Origin: Erythrobacter sp. KY5
GTDB lineage: Bacteria; Pseudomonadota; Alphaproteobacteria; Sphingomonadales; Sphingomonadaceae
DNA: 64,000 nucleotides
Direction: 5' to 3'
Assembly: GCF_003264115.1 (NCBI RefSeq)
Contig: NZ_CP021912.1
Location: forward strand, 434,001-498,000
Shown here: positions 52,235 through 61,124 of the stretch, in pieces
Layout of the letters: every line of letters starts with the position of its first letter
Position numbering within the stretch: the stretch's first letter is position 1
Translations under genes and position numbers: made by a program
The notes under the pieces: generated by a model
Told to the model about the DNA's origin: nothing
Databases searched by the model: none
Seen by the model: only the letters and a program-made list of their open reading frames with translations

Positions 52235-52666
52235 TCACCCCGGTGATGCGACGGTCTCTACGTCGGCAATGCATCGGGCGTGGTCGATCTCTCCGCCGCC
52301 TTGCCTTTGCCGCGTTGCCACGTGGGTTGCGACAGGCGCACCATTGGCCTGTGCGGGGTAAAGGTAGATGTCGAGCACGCAGCTTTCCGAGGCGAATTGC
52401 AGCTTTCGCGCACTGCCTTCTGCCATGTCGATCCGTGCGGTTCCGAAACGCCTCACGATCGAGGCGGCGGATTGCCCGATAATGCCGTCAACGCCCGGGC
52501 CCCGCATCATGGTAGGTGCGCGCGGAGCAGGCGCCGGGTTTGCCTGCGCATTTGTCGAAGGGGCGCCGGTGCGCACGTAATTGCCGCTTGCCGATCCTCC
52601 GGCGCATGCGCTTGTGACCAGCGCAAGCGCGACCAGCAGACTTGTTCTACGCATCTCTTGGTCCAT
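52235..52666 (-). CDS. Small predicted lipoprotein
   Basis: The product of about 143 residues has a signal sequence (MRRTSLLVALALVTSACAGG) with a lipobox-like TSAC, followed by a Pro/Ala/Asn-rich spacer and a folded region containing VDGIIGQSAASIVRRFGTAR and FASESCVLDIYLYP. I recognise no family. The start (52666, or 52654 in frame) is uncertain. It overlaps the 3' end of the EI24 gene, which is upstream on the same strand, so the two are probably co-transcribed. Confidence 0.7.
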   Translation of the reverse strand: MDQEMRRTSLLVALALVTSACAGGSASGNYVRTGAPSTNAQANPAPAPRAPTMMRGPGVDGIIGQSAASIVRRFGTARIDMAEGSARKLQFASESCVLDIYLYPAQANGAPVATHVATRQRQGGGEIDHARCIADVETVASPG

Positions 52667-53369
52667 CCGGGGATCGAGCTTTCTCATTTCGCTGTGCCAA
52701 TGCGGATTGGGTCAGGTGGGTTCCCGCTGCCGCCCCGATCATGGGGGCGAGCAGGTTTGCAAACGGAACCAGCATTATCGCCGCTACCGCCGCCCCCAGC
52801 AAGGCGCGCCTGTGCCATGATACCGGGTTCTCCGCAGGTTCGCTTGCGCAGTGGCGAAGCCAGGCCATGTCGGTAAGTTCCCGGCCAAGCAGCCATGCGT
52901 TGACGGCAAGGAACACCAGCGCCGACCCGATGCCGGTCACGACCAGCGCGGCGGCAATCGGCAGGGCGAGCAGATTGAGCCCGATCGTCCTGCCCATGCC
53001 ACGCACAGAATTGGCAAGATCGCGCCGGAAGGGCAGCTTTTGCGCCGTACGCGCCGCTTCGGGATAGTGCTTTGCCTCGACCGCCGCGACGACTTCGTCA
53101 GCGAAGAACTGCAACACGGCAAGGGCGACGAGGCGGAACAGGAACCAGAACGACACCCCTGCGATCAGCACCGCGACCGCAGCCCCGGCCACACCTCCGC
53201 CCGAGATGTCGTAAGCCGCGAAGGCCTGCACCAGCCCCCAGTAAAGCAGTGCGCCAAAGCCGATGAACACCCCCACGGTAAGGGCGACCGATTTGAACAG
53301 CACCTTGAGCACCGGCCCATCGGTCAACTGGCCTATCGCCAGACCTAGCGCTTTGAAGACTGACATCAT
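52647..53369 (-). CDS. EI24 domain membrane protein (CysZ-like)
   Basis: This 240-residue inner membrane protein has four main hydrophobic segments (near 28-50, 60-82, 130-155 and 190-212) and the EI24 landmark HYPEAARTAQKLPFRRDLANSV between them. Related CysZ proteins are sulfate transporters, but EI24-only members have no settled role. It overlaps the lipoprotein gene downstream. Its start is separated from the kinase gene by a divergent gap of 156 bp. Confidence 0.85.
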   Translation of the reverse strand: MMSVFKALGLAIGQLTDGPVLKVLFKSVALTVGVFIGFGALLYWGLVQAFAAYDISGGGVAGAAVAVLIAGVSFWFLFRLVALAVLQFFADEVVAAVEAKHYPEAARTAQKLPFRRDLANSVRGMGRTIGLNLLALPIAAALVVTGIGSALVFLAVNAWLLGRELTDMAWLRHCASEPAENPVSWHRRALLGAAVAAIMLVPFANLLAPMIGAAAGTHLTQSALAQRNEKARSPDGPRDA

Positions 53370-53525
53370 CGCCTGAAGCGATGCGACGGGATTGGGCCCC
53401 TGTCAAACGACGTTGCTGAACACCAGCGCCAACTACCGGCGTCAAACTGCTTGGCCTTGCGAGCGCTTGCCGCTAGGCGCTCTGCGCATCCTTCCATCAA
53501 AGCAGACACCACAAGGACACCATTC

Positions 53526-54518
53526 GTGACCGACACCCGCTACGACGTCATCGCCATCGGCAACGCTGTTGTCGACGTCATCGCCTCTTGCGAAGAGGCC
53601 CTGATCGAAGAGCTTGCGCTCAACCGAGGCGGCATGACGCTGATCGACGAAGCGCGGGCGGACGAGCTGTACGATGCCATGCCCCCAGCGCGCGAGCTTT
53701 CCGGCGGGTCGGCGGCCAATACGCTGGCTGGCCTGTCGACGATGGGCCTGCAATGCGCCTTTATCGGACAGGTCGCCGACGATCAGCTTGGCAAGGTCTT
53801 CCGCCACGACATGCGCGCAACCGGCATCGACTTCGACACGCCGGCCCGAGACGGCGAACCGGCAACGGGCCGCGTGCTGATCTTCGTCACTCCCGATGGC
53901 GAGCGCACGATGAACACCTTCCTTGGCGCAGGCCAGTTCCTGCCCGCCGAAGCGCTCGACGAAGACCTGATCGCCAGCGCCGGGATCCTCTACCTCGAAG
54001 GCTATCTGTGGGACCCCGAAGAGCCACGGCGCGCCATGCGCCGCGCGATCGAGGTTGCGCGCGAAGCGGGGCGCAAGGTCGCCTTCACCGCGTCCGAGAG
54101 CTTCGTCATCGAACGTCACGGCGACGACTTCCGCTCGATGATCGACGATGGCGTGATCGACATCCTGTTCGTCAACGAGAGCGAGCTTGCAACGCTGACG
54201 GGCGAGGACAACTTCGAGGCGGGTTTCGACGCGCTCGCGCCCAAGGTCCCCGTCCTCGTCGCCACGCGCAGCGCCAAGGGCGCGGTCGCCAGCGCGCATG
54301 GAGAGCGCGCGGTGACTGCCGCGGTGCCGGTTCCCAAGGTCGTCGACACGACCGGCGCGGGCGATCAGTTCGCGGCTGGCTTCCTCTCGGGCTATGCCAA
54401 GGGCGAGCGACTTGAAGTGTGCCTCAAGCGCGGCGCAATCGCGGCGGCTGAGGTGATCGCTCACTATGGCCCGCGTCCCGAAGCCGACATGAAGGCGCTG
54501 ATGGAAGAGCGCTTGTAG
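53526..54518 (+). CDS. PfkB-family kinase (adenosine/ribokinase type)
   Basis: The 330-residue protein carries an N-terminal substrate region GNAVVDVIASCEEALIEELA, GGSAANTLAGLSTMGLQCAF, and the C-terminal ATP/catalytic motif VVDTTGAGDQFAAGFLSGYA with the catalytic Asp. PfkB kinases phosphorylate sugars or nucleosides; the N-terminal segment resembles adenosine-kinase-like members common in sphingomonads. The GTG start at 53526 follows AAGGA at eight bases. The substrate is not proven. Confidence 0.9.
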   Translation: MTDTRYDVIAIGNAVVDVIASCEEALIEELALNRGGMTLIDEARADELYDAMPPARELSGGSAANTLAGLSTMGLQCAFIGQVADDQLGKVFRHDMRATGIDFDTPARDGEPATGRVLIFVTPDGERTMNTFLGAGQFLPAEALDEDLIASAGILYLEGYLWDPEEPRRAMRRAIEVAREAGRKVAFTASESFVIERHGDDFRSMIDDGVIDILFVNESELATLTGEDNFEAGFDALAPKVPVLVATRSAKGAVASAHGERAVTAAVPVPKVVDTTGAGDQFAAGFLSGYAKGERLEVCLKRGAIAAAEVIAHYGPRPEADMKALMEERL

Positions 54519-54880
54519 GCTGTGCGCTCATCCATCCGGGCGAGCGTCCTCGGTGCTGCCCCCTTCCGCTCCGCTGCGGCGCGCTTGCGGCGCCGAGGCC
54601 CGCTCGTTTAACGTCAAGTGTTTCAATCACTTACTCGAGAAGTGGACCGCATGTTACACGGTCCAGGGGCAAAACCGCCTTTGTGTCACTTTAGCCAGCG
54701 AAAGTGTCACCCTGCGCCCGAAAAGTGTCACCTTGAGCGCAAAAGTGTGACCCGGCGCACTGTCTGACCGAACCCGACGATGTGAAAGAGCCGCCGACAT
54801 ATTGGCAGCGCGTGGGCGAGTAGGAAATTGCTATCTGCGCGCCCTTCAAGGCATGCGCAGCCTCAAGGCATTGGGCAGCC
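54519..54880. other. Gene-poor region with a hairpin and periodic repeats
   Basis: No convincing gene was found. CCTCGGTGC (54550 region) can pair with GCGCCGAGG about 35 bases later (one G-U), forming a hairpin. A set of short repeats (54682-54752) is listed separately. Between 54764 and 54824 a short reading frame, ending LTEPDDVKEPPTYWQRVGE, may be a decayed C-terminus. Nothing else is seen. Confidence 0.55.
54682..54752. repeat. Four AAAGTGTCAC-type repeats at 20-21 bp spacing
   Basis: TGTGTCAC (54682), AAAGTGTCAC (54701), AAAGTGTCAC (54722) and AAAGTGTGAC (54742) lie at intervals of 19-21 bp, so on the same face of the helix. Spacers are G+C-rich and differ. They resemble multiple terminal repeats of an IS21-like element or iterons for a binding protein, but neither transposase nor regulator is adjacent. 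Confidence 0.5.
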
Positions 54881-55240
54881 TCACGGCATCGGCACGTAAT
54901 CGTCCCGCCTCAGCGTGATCATGTAGTCGGCAACCTGGTCGACCCGCTCCCGCGTCAGGTCGAAATCCATATCTTCGGGGTAGTTGTGCGCATCCCTGAG
55001 CCACGCCCTGATCGTTGCCTTGGTCACGCCGGGGCGATTGGCGACCGCTTCGAAGCTCGGCGCGCGCATATTGGGCGACAGGAATGGCGGTTCGACCGCA
55101 TGGCATCCTGCGCAGGCGGCTTCGACGAAAGCGGGCGGAGGCGGCGCTTCGGTCGCGACTCTGGGGGCGTTGGCCGATTGGCAGGCGGCAAGCGCCATCA
55201 ATGCGGCGACGGCGGTGAGTGGGGGGATGATTTTGAGCAT
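54881..55240 (-). CDS. Small lipoprotein c-type cytochrome
   Basis: The 119-residue protein has a signal sequence with lipobox LAAC (Cys20), a Pro-rich spacer, a heme motif CAGCH (43-47) and a distal Met in EDMDFDL. It is a periplasmic electron carrier anchored to the membrane. It lies between the gene-poor region and purD on the minus strand, as a single gene. The partner oxidase or reductase is not identified here. Confidence 0.9.
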   Translation of the reverse strand: MLKIIPPLTAVAALMALAACQSANAPRVATEAPPPPAFVEAACAGCHAVEPPFLSPNMRAPSFEAVANRPGVTKATIRAWLRDAHNYPEDMDFDLTRERVDQVADYMITLRRDDYVPMP

Positions 55241-55284
55241 GCCCGAACTATGTAATATTCAGCGACGTCTGTCGTTGATCCAGA

Positions 55285-56583
55285 TCAATTTTGCGAAATT
55301 TCGCCCGTTTCGCGCGCCACTTCTTTCCAGCCAATGTCCCGGCGGTAGAAGCCGCTGGCGAAGTCGACTTTGGCGACTGCGTCATATGCGCGCGATTGAG
55401 CCTCGGTTACGTTCTTTCCAGTCGCCGTCACGTTAAGCACGCGGCCTCCATTGGCGACCAGCGAACCGTCTTTCATCGCCGTGCCTGCATGGAATACCTT
55501 TGCGCCGTTCGCCTCGGCCCCGTTCGCAAAAGGGCCCAACGCAATTGCGCCGCCTTTTTCCGGTGTGCCGGGATAGCCCTTGGCTGCCATGACCACGGTG
55601 AGCGCGGTTTCATACGAGAAACTCGCATCGACCCCATCTAGCTCGCCCTTGGCGCAGGCGAGCATCATCGCGGCAAGGTCGCCTTCATACCGCATCATCA
55701 GAACCTGACATTCCGGGTCGCCGAAGCGGCAATTGTACTCGATCAGCTGCGGCCCGGTCGCGGTCAGCATCAACCCGGCATAAAGGACGCCGGAATAGGC
55801 CATCCCTTCGGCGCGCATGGTGTCGACTGTGGGCCGGATGATCTCTTCCATGACGCGCCGTTGCAGCGCTTCGGTCAGCACTGGCGCGGGCGAATATGCG
55901 CCCATGCCGCCGGTGTTCGCGCCCTTGTCGCCCTCGCCCACCTGCTTGTGATCCTGCGCGGTGCCGAAGGGGATGACATGCGTGCCATCGGTGATCGCGA
56001 AGAAGCTCGCTTCCTCGCCTTCGAGAAATTCCTCGATCACCACCTGCGCGCCCGCTTCACCGAATTGCCCGCCGAACATGTCGGCAAGCGTCGCCTCGGC
56101 ATGTTCGCGCGTCGGGGAAATCACCACGCCCTTGCCCGCAGCAAGACCGTCCGCCTTCAGGACATAGGGCGCGCTGAAATCGTCGAGCGCCGCAACCGCC
56201 TCATCGCGCGAATGGGTGCGGACATAGCCTCCGGTGGGGATCTCGGCGCGGGCGCAAAGATCCTTGGTGAAGCCCTTAGAGCCTTCCAACTGGGCAGCGG
56301 CCTTGGACGGGCCGAAGGCGGGGATATCGGCGGCGGCCAGGCTGTCGCCGAGGCCGTCGACCAGCGGCGCCTCAGGCCCGATCACGACCAGCGCGATTTC
56401 GTGCGAGCGGCAGAAAGCCACAATCGCGCCATGGTCGCTCGCATCGAGCGAAACGCACTCGGCTTCCTCGGCGATGCCGGGATTTCCGGGGGCGGCGTAG
56501 AGCTTCGTTAGAGACGGGGATTGCGCCAGCTTCCACGCTAACGCATGTTCGCGTCCTCCCGATCCCAACAGCAGGACATTCAT
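55285..56583 (-). CDS. purD: Phosphoribosylamine-glycine ligase PurD
   Basis: PurD makes glycinamide ribonucleotide in purine synthesis. The 432-residue protein starts [20 protein letters not shown], has ATP-grasp motifs [16 protein letters not shown] ([17 protein letters not shown]), [17 protein letters not shown] and [12 protein letters not shown]. The ATG at 56583 has AAGGAG eight bases upstream, located inside the xseA coding sequence, and shares bases with the xseA ATG. A longer reading to 56697 runs antisense into xseA and is rejected. Confidence 0.97.
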   Translation of the reverse strand: MNVLLLGSGGREHALAWKLAQSPSLTKLYAAPGNPGIAEEAECVSLDASDHGAIVAFCRSHEIALVVIGPEAPLVDGLGDSLAAADIPAFGPSKAAAQLEGSKGFTKDLCARAEIPTGGYVRTHSRDEAVAALDDFSAPYVLKADGLAAGKGVVISPTREHAEATLADMFGGQFGEAGAQVVIEEFLEGEEASFFAITDGTHVIPFGTAQDHKQVGEGDKGANTGGMGAYSPAPVLTEALQRRVMEEIIRPTVDTMRAEGMAYSGVLYAGLMLTATGPQLIEYNCRFGDPECQVLMMRYEGDLAAMMLACAKGELDGVDASFSYETALTVVMAAKGYPGTPEKGGAIALGPFANGAEANGAKVFHAGTAMKDGSLVANGGRVLNVTATGKNVTEAQSRAYDAVAKVDFASGFYRRDIGWKEVARETGEISQN

Positions 56584-58081
56584 GGCGCGCACTCCTTCAT
56601 CCTCATCGCAAGACACCGGGCTGGTAGCGCGCAGCCGGGCGGGCGACAACGCCGAGCCGCTCTCGATCACCGAGATTTCGCAAGCTTTGAAGCGCACGGT
56701 CGAGGAGCGTTTCGGCTATGTGCGGCTGCGCGGGGAATTGTCGGGGGTGAAGCGCGCCGCGTCGGGGCACATGTACTGCGCGCTGAAGGACGACAAGGCG
56801 GTGCTCGACGGGGTGATGTGGCGCGGCAATGCCGAGCGGCTGGCTTTCGTCCCCGAAGACGGCATCGAAGTGATCGCGACCGGCAAGCTGACGACTTATC
56901 CGGGCCGCTCGAAATACCAGATCGTGATCGACAGCCTTGAAATCGCGGGCGAGGGGGCGCTGCTCGCGCTGCTGGAGAAGACGAGAGCGAGGCTTGAGGC
57001 TGAGGGCCTGTTCGCGCGCGAGCGACAGCGCCGATTGCCGTTCCTGCCGCGCACGATCGGGGTTGTAACCTCGCCAACCGGATCGGTTATCCGGGACATC
57101 CTCCACCGGCTCGCGGATCGCTTCCCCAGCCATGTGATCGTGTGGCCGGTTCTGGTTCAGGGGCAGGGCGCGGCAGAGCAGGTTGCCGGCGCAATCCGGG
57201 GATTTTCGGAGCTTGGCGAAGGCGGTGCGGTGCGCAGGCCCGACGTGGTCATCGTCGCACGCGGCGGCGGGTCGATCGAGGACCTGTGGAGCTTCAATGA
57301 GGAAATCGTCGTCCGCGCTATAGCTGAATGTACCATTCCGGTTATCTCGGCGGTCGGGCATGAAACCGATACAACGCTTTCAGACTATGCCGCAGATCGC
57401 CGTGCGCCCACCCCTACGGCGGCTGCTGAAATGGCGGTTCCGGTGCGCGCCGATTTGCAGGCAACGCTTGCCGATTTTTCCGCCCGTCAGCGCCGCGCGG
57501 TGCATCGCCCGGTTGAGTTGGGGCGAGAGCGGCTCGAGGCGCGCACCCGGCGGATGCCTCGGATCGAGGTGCTGCTGCAGCCTCAGGCGCAAAGGCTGGA
57601 CGACCTTGCCGACCGCTTGCGGCGCGGTCTGATCGACCGGGCGGCGCATGGGCGTCAGGAACTGGCCGGGGTCAAATCACGCCTTGCGCCGCGCCTGCTC
57701 ACAAACGCATTGAGCGTGCGCAAGGAGGCTTTGGCTGGGGCCCGCCTGACGCCGCGACTGATCGAACGCCCGATTGCCAGTGCGCAAGACCGCCTCAACG
57801 CGCTCGCCCGGCTCGCCAGCCAGCTGCATCCCAAGAAGCCGCTGGAACGCGGCTATGCCATCGTGCGCAGCAATTCAGGCGACGTGGTGACCGCCAGCAT
57901 TGACGCCGCGAGGCACTCCGCGCTCAACCTTGAATTCGCCGACGGCAGGATCGATGTTGGCGTCGGTGAAGCGCCGCCCCCGCCTGTCGCAAGGCCCCCA
58001 GTCACCAAACCGACGCCGGTGAAAAAGCGCCGCACCGCCGCGCCAAACCCCCGACAGGATGACCTGTTCGGGCGAGAATGA
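56582..58081 (+). CDS. xseA: Exodeoxyribonuclease VII large subunit XseA
   Basis: XseA degrades single-stranded DNA with XseB. The 499-residue protein has an N-terminal OB-fold ([40 protein letters not shown], then [14 protein letters not shown]), and the catalytic core motifs [19 protein letters not shown] and [20 protein letters not shown], ending with [23 protein letters not shown] five bases upstream of the ATG at 56582 supports the start. The gene is divergent from purD, with which it shares the CATG. It is followed 41 bp later by DUF2093. Confidence 0.96.
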   Translation: MARTPSSSSQDTGLVARSRAGDNAEPLSITEISQALKRTVEERFGYVRLRGELSGVKRAASGHMYCALKDDKAVLDGVMWRGNAERLAFVPEDGIEVIATGKLTTYPGRSKYQIVIDSLEIAGEGALLALLEKTRARLEAEGLFARERQRRLPFLPRTIGVVTSPTGSVIRDILHRLADRFPSHVIVWPVLVQGQGAAEQVAGAIRGFSELGEGGAVRRPDVVIVARGGGSIEDLWSFNEEIVVRAIAECTIPVISAVGHETDTTLSDYAADRRAPTPTAAAEMAVPVRADLQATLADFSARQRRAVHRPVELGRERLEARTRRMPRIEVLLQPQAQRLDDLADRLRRGLIDRAAHGRQELAGVKSRLAPRLLTNALSVRKEALAGARLTPRLIERPIASAQDRLNALARLASQLHPKKPLERGYAIVRSNSGDVVTASIDAARHSALNLEFADGRIDVGVGEAPPPPVARPPVTKPTPVKKRRTAAPNPRQDDLFGRE

Positions 58082-58122
58082 CCGGCTGACAGCCCCCCGC
58101 CCCTCATGCTAAGGCAATTTTC

Positions 58123-58326
58123 ATGTTGATGTCGTCCAGCGAAAAAGCCGCCAAGCTCTATTACGGTGCCTCCAGCTTCCGCGTGTTGCGCCCCGGCCAG
58201 CACGTGATCTGCGCCGTTACTGCCGAAGTCATCCCGCTTGAGGAGCTTCTTTACTGGAGCGCGGAGCATCAGGAGGCCTACGCCTCGCCTGAAATCGCCA
58301 CCCGCCGCCTGCTTGGCGAGGGGTGA
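58123..58326 (+). CDS. DUF2093 domain protein
   Basis: This 67-residue protein matches DUF2093, a short alphaproteobacterial family of unknown role, with AKLYYGASSFRVLRPGQHVI and the C-terminal IPLEELLYWSAEHQEAYASP. It lies directly after xseA, the usual location in the class, and its stop overlaps the GTG of the M23 peptidase gene by 4 bp. Confidence 0.85.
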   Translation: MLMSSSEKAAKLYYGASSFRVLRPGQHVICAVTAEVIPLEELLYWSAEHQEAYASPEIATRRLLGEG

Positions 58327-59288
58327 GCGGCTTTTCCATGATTCGATCGACATTGGTGCCCGGTGTGCTGGTGGTATCGGCGCTTGTCAGCTGCGCCGGG
58401 ACCGAGCCGGGCCCTGAAGAAACTGCGCCCGTCCCGCAATCCACTCCGCAATCCGCCCCGGCTCCGATGCAGGCGGATGTCACGATCACGGGTGAGCCTG
58501 TCGCCCCCTCGGTTGCGAGCGCTGCGAATGTGCAGGCGACTTTCAGCTATTCGGGCGAGCTCACCCAGGGCGGCTTTGTGCGCGGGACAGTCCCGACCGG
58601 CACGGCCAGCGCCTCTTTGGGCGAGCAGGTGCTCGACATCGCTCCCGATGGCAGCTTTTTCGCCGCTTTCGACCGCGACAGCGCGGACAGCCTGCCGCTC
58701 ACGGCGACGCTCGAAAGTGGGCGCATCATAAGCGAAGGGATATCGGTCTCACCGCGCGAATGGCAGATCCAGCGGGTCAATGTCGCCAAACGCCCCGGCG
58801 GGTCGAGCGAGGCCTGGTGGAAGCGGCGCGAGCCGGAATGGAACGCGATCCAGGAGGCGCGCGCAAAGGAAACCGGCGCAACCGGCTGGACGCAGGACTT
58901 CATCTGGCCGGTCAAGGGCCGCATTTCCGGGCTTTTCGGCCGCCAGCGCATCTATCGCGGCGAGCCGGGCAGCTACCATTCGGGCATCGACATCGCTCCG
59001 GGCGCAGGCGTCCCATTCGTTGCGCCCGCCGATGGCGTGGTTGTGCTGGCGCGCACGGGTTTCAGCCTCGAAGGTTCGCTCATCATCATCGACCACGGAG
59101 CGGGGCTTAACAGCGCGTTCCTGCATGCCTCGCGCATTGTCGTTGAGGAAGGGCAGGCGGTGAAGCAGGGCGATCATATCGGCAATGTCGGAGCGACGGG
59201 CCGCGCCACCGGGCCGCATTTGCACTGGGGCCTCAAGTGGAACGCGGCGCGGCTCGATCCGCTGCTCTTTACAGGCCCGATGAACTGA
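58323..59288 (+). CDS. M23-family metallopeptidase lipoprotein
   Basis: M23 (LytM) enzymes cut peptidoglycan peptide bridges. The protein has a signal sequence with lipobox LVSC, a linker, and a C-terminal peptidase domain with FSPG-like blocks: first His and Asp in SYHSGIDIAPGAGVPFVAPA, GLNSAFLHASR and GPHLHWGLKWN with the remaining ligands. The start is a GTG overlapping the previous stop; an ATG at 58338 is an alternative. Active-site residues look intact, unlike degenerate LytM regulators. Confidence 0.9.
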   Translation: MSGFSMIRSTLVPGVLVVSALVSCAGTEPGPEETAPVPQSTPQSAPAPMQADVTITGEPVAPSVASAANVQATFSYSGELTQGGFVRGTVPTGTASASLGEQVLDIAPDGSFFAAFDRDSADSLPLTATLESGRIISEGISVSPREWQIQRVNVAKRPGGSSEAWWKRREPEWNAIQEARAKETGATGWTQDFIWPVKGRISGLFGRQRIYRGEPGSYHSGIDIAPGAGVPFVAPADGVVVLARTGFSLEGSLIIIDHGAGLNSAFLHASRIVVEEGQAVKQGDHIGNVGATGRATGPHLHWGLKWNAARLDPLLFTGPMN

Positions 59289-59290
59289 CA

Positions 59291-60268
59291 ATGCCACGCA
59301 GGCGGCGCTTGTTCGCGGGGCTTTTCGTTGCGGCGCTGTGCGCACCGACCATGTGGCTGCGCAGCGAGATCCCGCGCGAAAACCCCGAAAGGATCGAGCT
59401 TCAACAGATCGCCGGTCCAAGCGAGGTGGATGCGCCGGGGTGGCGGGTTGAGGGCGTGTGGGAATACACCACCGAACCCAACCTGCGATTTGGCGGCTAT
59501 TCGGCGCTCCTTGCGCTGAGCAGCGGGCGGCTTCGGGCCTATTCGGATCGCGGCTACCTTCTGACGATGACCGAACCCGACCAGCCGCTCGAACGGGCTG
59601 AAGACCGGCGCGTTTCGCGCCAGCATTTTGCCGAGCCTGAACATTACTGGATGCTGTGGGACATCGAATCTGCCACGCGCGATCCGGCGACGGGCACGTT
59701 CTGGCTGGGGATCGAGAACACCCATGCAATCCATCGCTATTCGCCCCGCAGCGAGCCCGAGGAATTGCGCATGCTGGGCGGCGAGTTCGACTGGTATGAC
59801 AATGGCGGGCTTGAAGCGATGGAGCGGCTTTCAGACGGGCGCTTCCTCGCCATCCCAGAAGGCCGCAGCGAAGCGCTGATCTTTGACGCCGATCCTGTCA
59901 CAGGCGGCGCGCCCCGGCAGATCGCGTTTGAAAACCCCGCAAGCGACCATGCCGTGACCGACATGGCGCAATTGCCCGATGGGCGCCTGCTCCTCGTCCT
60001 GCGCCGGGTCGCGCTGGGTATCCCGCCCTTCACCGGCAAGCTCGCAATCGCAGATCCCCCGGACCGCGCCGCGACTGGCGCATGGTCGGCCAGCATCCTG
60101 TTCGACCTCGACAGCGTGATACCGGCGGAGAATTATGAAGGCATTGCCGTGCGCCCTTTAGAAGACGGAACGATCGCGGTCTGGATCATATCGGACGACA
60201 ATTTCTCCGTCCTTCAGCGCACCTTGCTGGCAAAGCTGGTGTTCGATCCGTCGGCCGATCAGCAATAG
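59291..60268 (+). CDS. Exported phytase-like (esterase-like) beta-propeller protein
   Basis: This 325-residue protein begins with a membrane-anchor or signal segment (RRLFAGLFVAALCAPTMWL) and continues with a beta-propeller of the esterase-like activity of phytase family. Landmarks include FGGYSALLALSSGRLRAYSD, GTFWLGIENTHAIHRY, DNGGLEAMERLSDGRFLAIP and ENYEGIAVRPLEDGT. It starts two bases after the M23 stop and probably shares its transcript. No enzymatic function has been shown for close members. Confidence 0.82.
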   Translation: MPRRRRLFAGLFVAALCAPTMWLRSEIPRENPERIELQQIAGPSEVDAPGWRVEGVWEYTTEPNLRFGGYSALLALSSGRLRAYSDRGYLLTMTEPDQPLERAEDRRVSRQHFAEPEHYWMLWDIESATRDPATGTFWLGIENTHAIHRYSPRSEPEELRMLGGEFDWYDNGGLEAMERLSDGRFLAIPEGRSEALIFDADPVTGGAPRQIAFENPASDHAVTDMAQLPDGRLLLVLRRVALGIPPFTGKLAIADPPDRAATGAWSASILFDLDSVIPAENYEGIAVRPLEDGTIAVWIISDDNFSVLQRTLLAKLVFDPSADQQ

Positions 60269-60280
60269 AGCGCGCAAACG

Positions 60281-60312
60281 CAAAAAAGGCGTGACGGTCA
60301 ACCCGCACGCCT
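60281..60312 (-). terminator. Intrinsic terminator of rpmB
   Basis: AGGCGTG (60287-60293) pairs with CACGCCT (60306-60312), with CGG/CCG possible inside. On the minus strand the hairpin is followed by TTTTTTG, so it terminates rpmB. It also lies just after the phytase-like gene and may act weakly in that direction. Confidence 0.8.
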
Positions 60313-60342
60313 CTCCCGCATCATTTTACGCCAAAAGGGCGA

Positions 60343-60630
60343 TCAGGCTGCGGCGACAGCCTTTTTCAGCTCACGCTTCACCTTGAGGGCGCGCGTGGAA
60401 AGCTTGTCGTCCTTGGTCTTGAGCAGCCAGTTGTCGAGACCGCCATTATGCTCAACCGAGCGAAGACCGTGAGTCGACACGCGGAACTTGAAGCTGCGGT
60501 CGAGCTTTTCGCTCATCAGCGTGACGTTCTGCAGGTTGGGCAGGAAGACGCGCTTGGTCTTGTTGTTGGCGTGGCTGACATTGTGGCCAACCTGGCGGCC
60601 CTTGCCGGTCAGTTCGCAAATACGCGACAT
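60343..60630 (-). CDS. rpmB: 50S ribosomal protein L28
   Basis: L28 is a small large-subunit protein. The 95-residue sequence opens [20 protein letters not shown] and continues [13 protein letters not shown] and [20 protein letters not shown], typical of the alphaproteobacterial type; the C-terminus is Lys-rich. The ATG at 60630 is the family start; an in-frame ATG at 60651 is rejected. Confidence 0.97.
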   Translation of the reverse strand: MSRICELTGKGRQVGHNVSHANNKTKRVFLPNLQNVTLMSEKLDRSFKFRVSTHGLRSVEHNGGLDNWLLKTKDDKLSTRALKVKRELKKAVAAA

Positions 60631-60839
60631 GGTATCTCTCGTCTCGTTCAATATGCGTGAGGCTCACCGGTCGAATCGGCGCGCCGTGGAAAAATTCGGG
60701 TTATCCCGGAAAGCGGCGCACATACGTTTGAGGGCACCAAAGGTCAAGTTGGAACCTTCTGACGGCACCAAACGTTTATGTCGAGAATGTGGCCGAGTTC
60801 GTCTAAGGACCGGTCCTTCGCTCGTTTTTGGAGGAATAC

Positions 60840-61079
60840 ATGAAAAAGATTATCGCTGCTGCCGCTCTTACCGCTGCAACCTTTGGCCTCGCCGCGTGCG
60901 ACGTCGAACAGACCGAAGAAGCCGAACTGCCGGAAGTTGAAGGCGGCAACATGCCCGAATTCGACGTCGACGCTGCAGAAGTTTCGGTCGAAGGCGGCAC
61001 CGAGACCGTCGAAGTCCCCACGCTTGACGTCGATGTCGAGGAAGCTGACGCGGGCGAACCCGGCCCCGACGGCGAATAA
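60840..61079 (+). CDS. Small acidic lipoprotein (79 aa)
   Basis: The product has a lipoprotein signal, MKKIIAAAALTAATFGLAAC, with lipobox LAAC at the end, and a mature region of about 60 residues that is nearly all Glu, Asp, Val, Pro and Gly (FDVDAAEVSVEGGTE, VEVPTLDVDVEEAD). It is intrinsically disordered-looking and strongly acidic, with an approximate VEVxxxDVD alternation. GGAGG upstream supports the ATG at 60840. Function unknown; metal or cationic-ligand binding would be a guess. Confidence 0.8.
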   Translation: MKKIIAAAALTAATFGLAACDVEQTEEAELPEVEGGNMPEFDVDAAEVSVEGGTETVEVPTLDVDVEEADAGEPGPDGE

Positions 61080-61124
61080 GCCTCAACACTTGACTTGAAC
61101 GGATGAGGCCGGGACAGCGCGGAA

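Noticed and set aside
53442..54464. A 340-residue minus-strand frame opposite the PfkB kinase
   Set aside because: Antisense shadow of a motif-rich kinase gene; no recognisable features or start signals.
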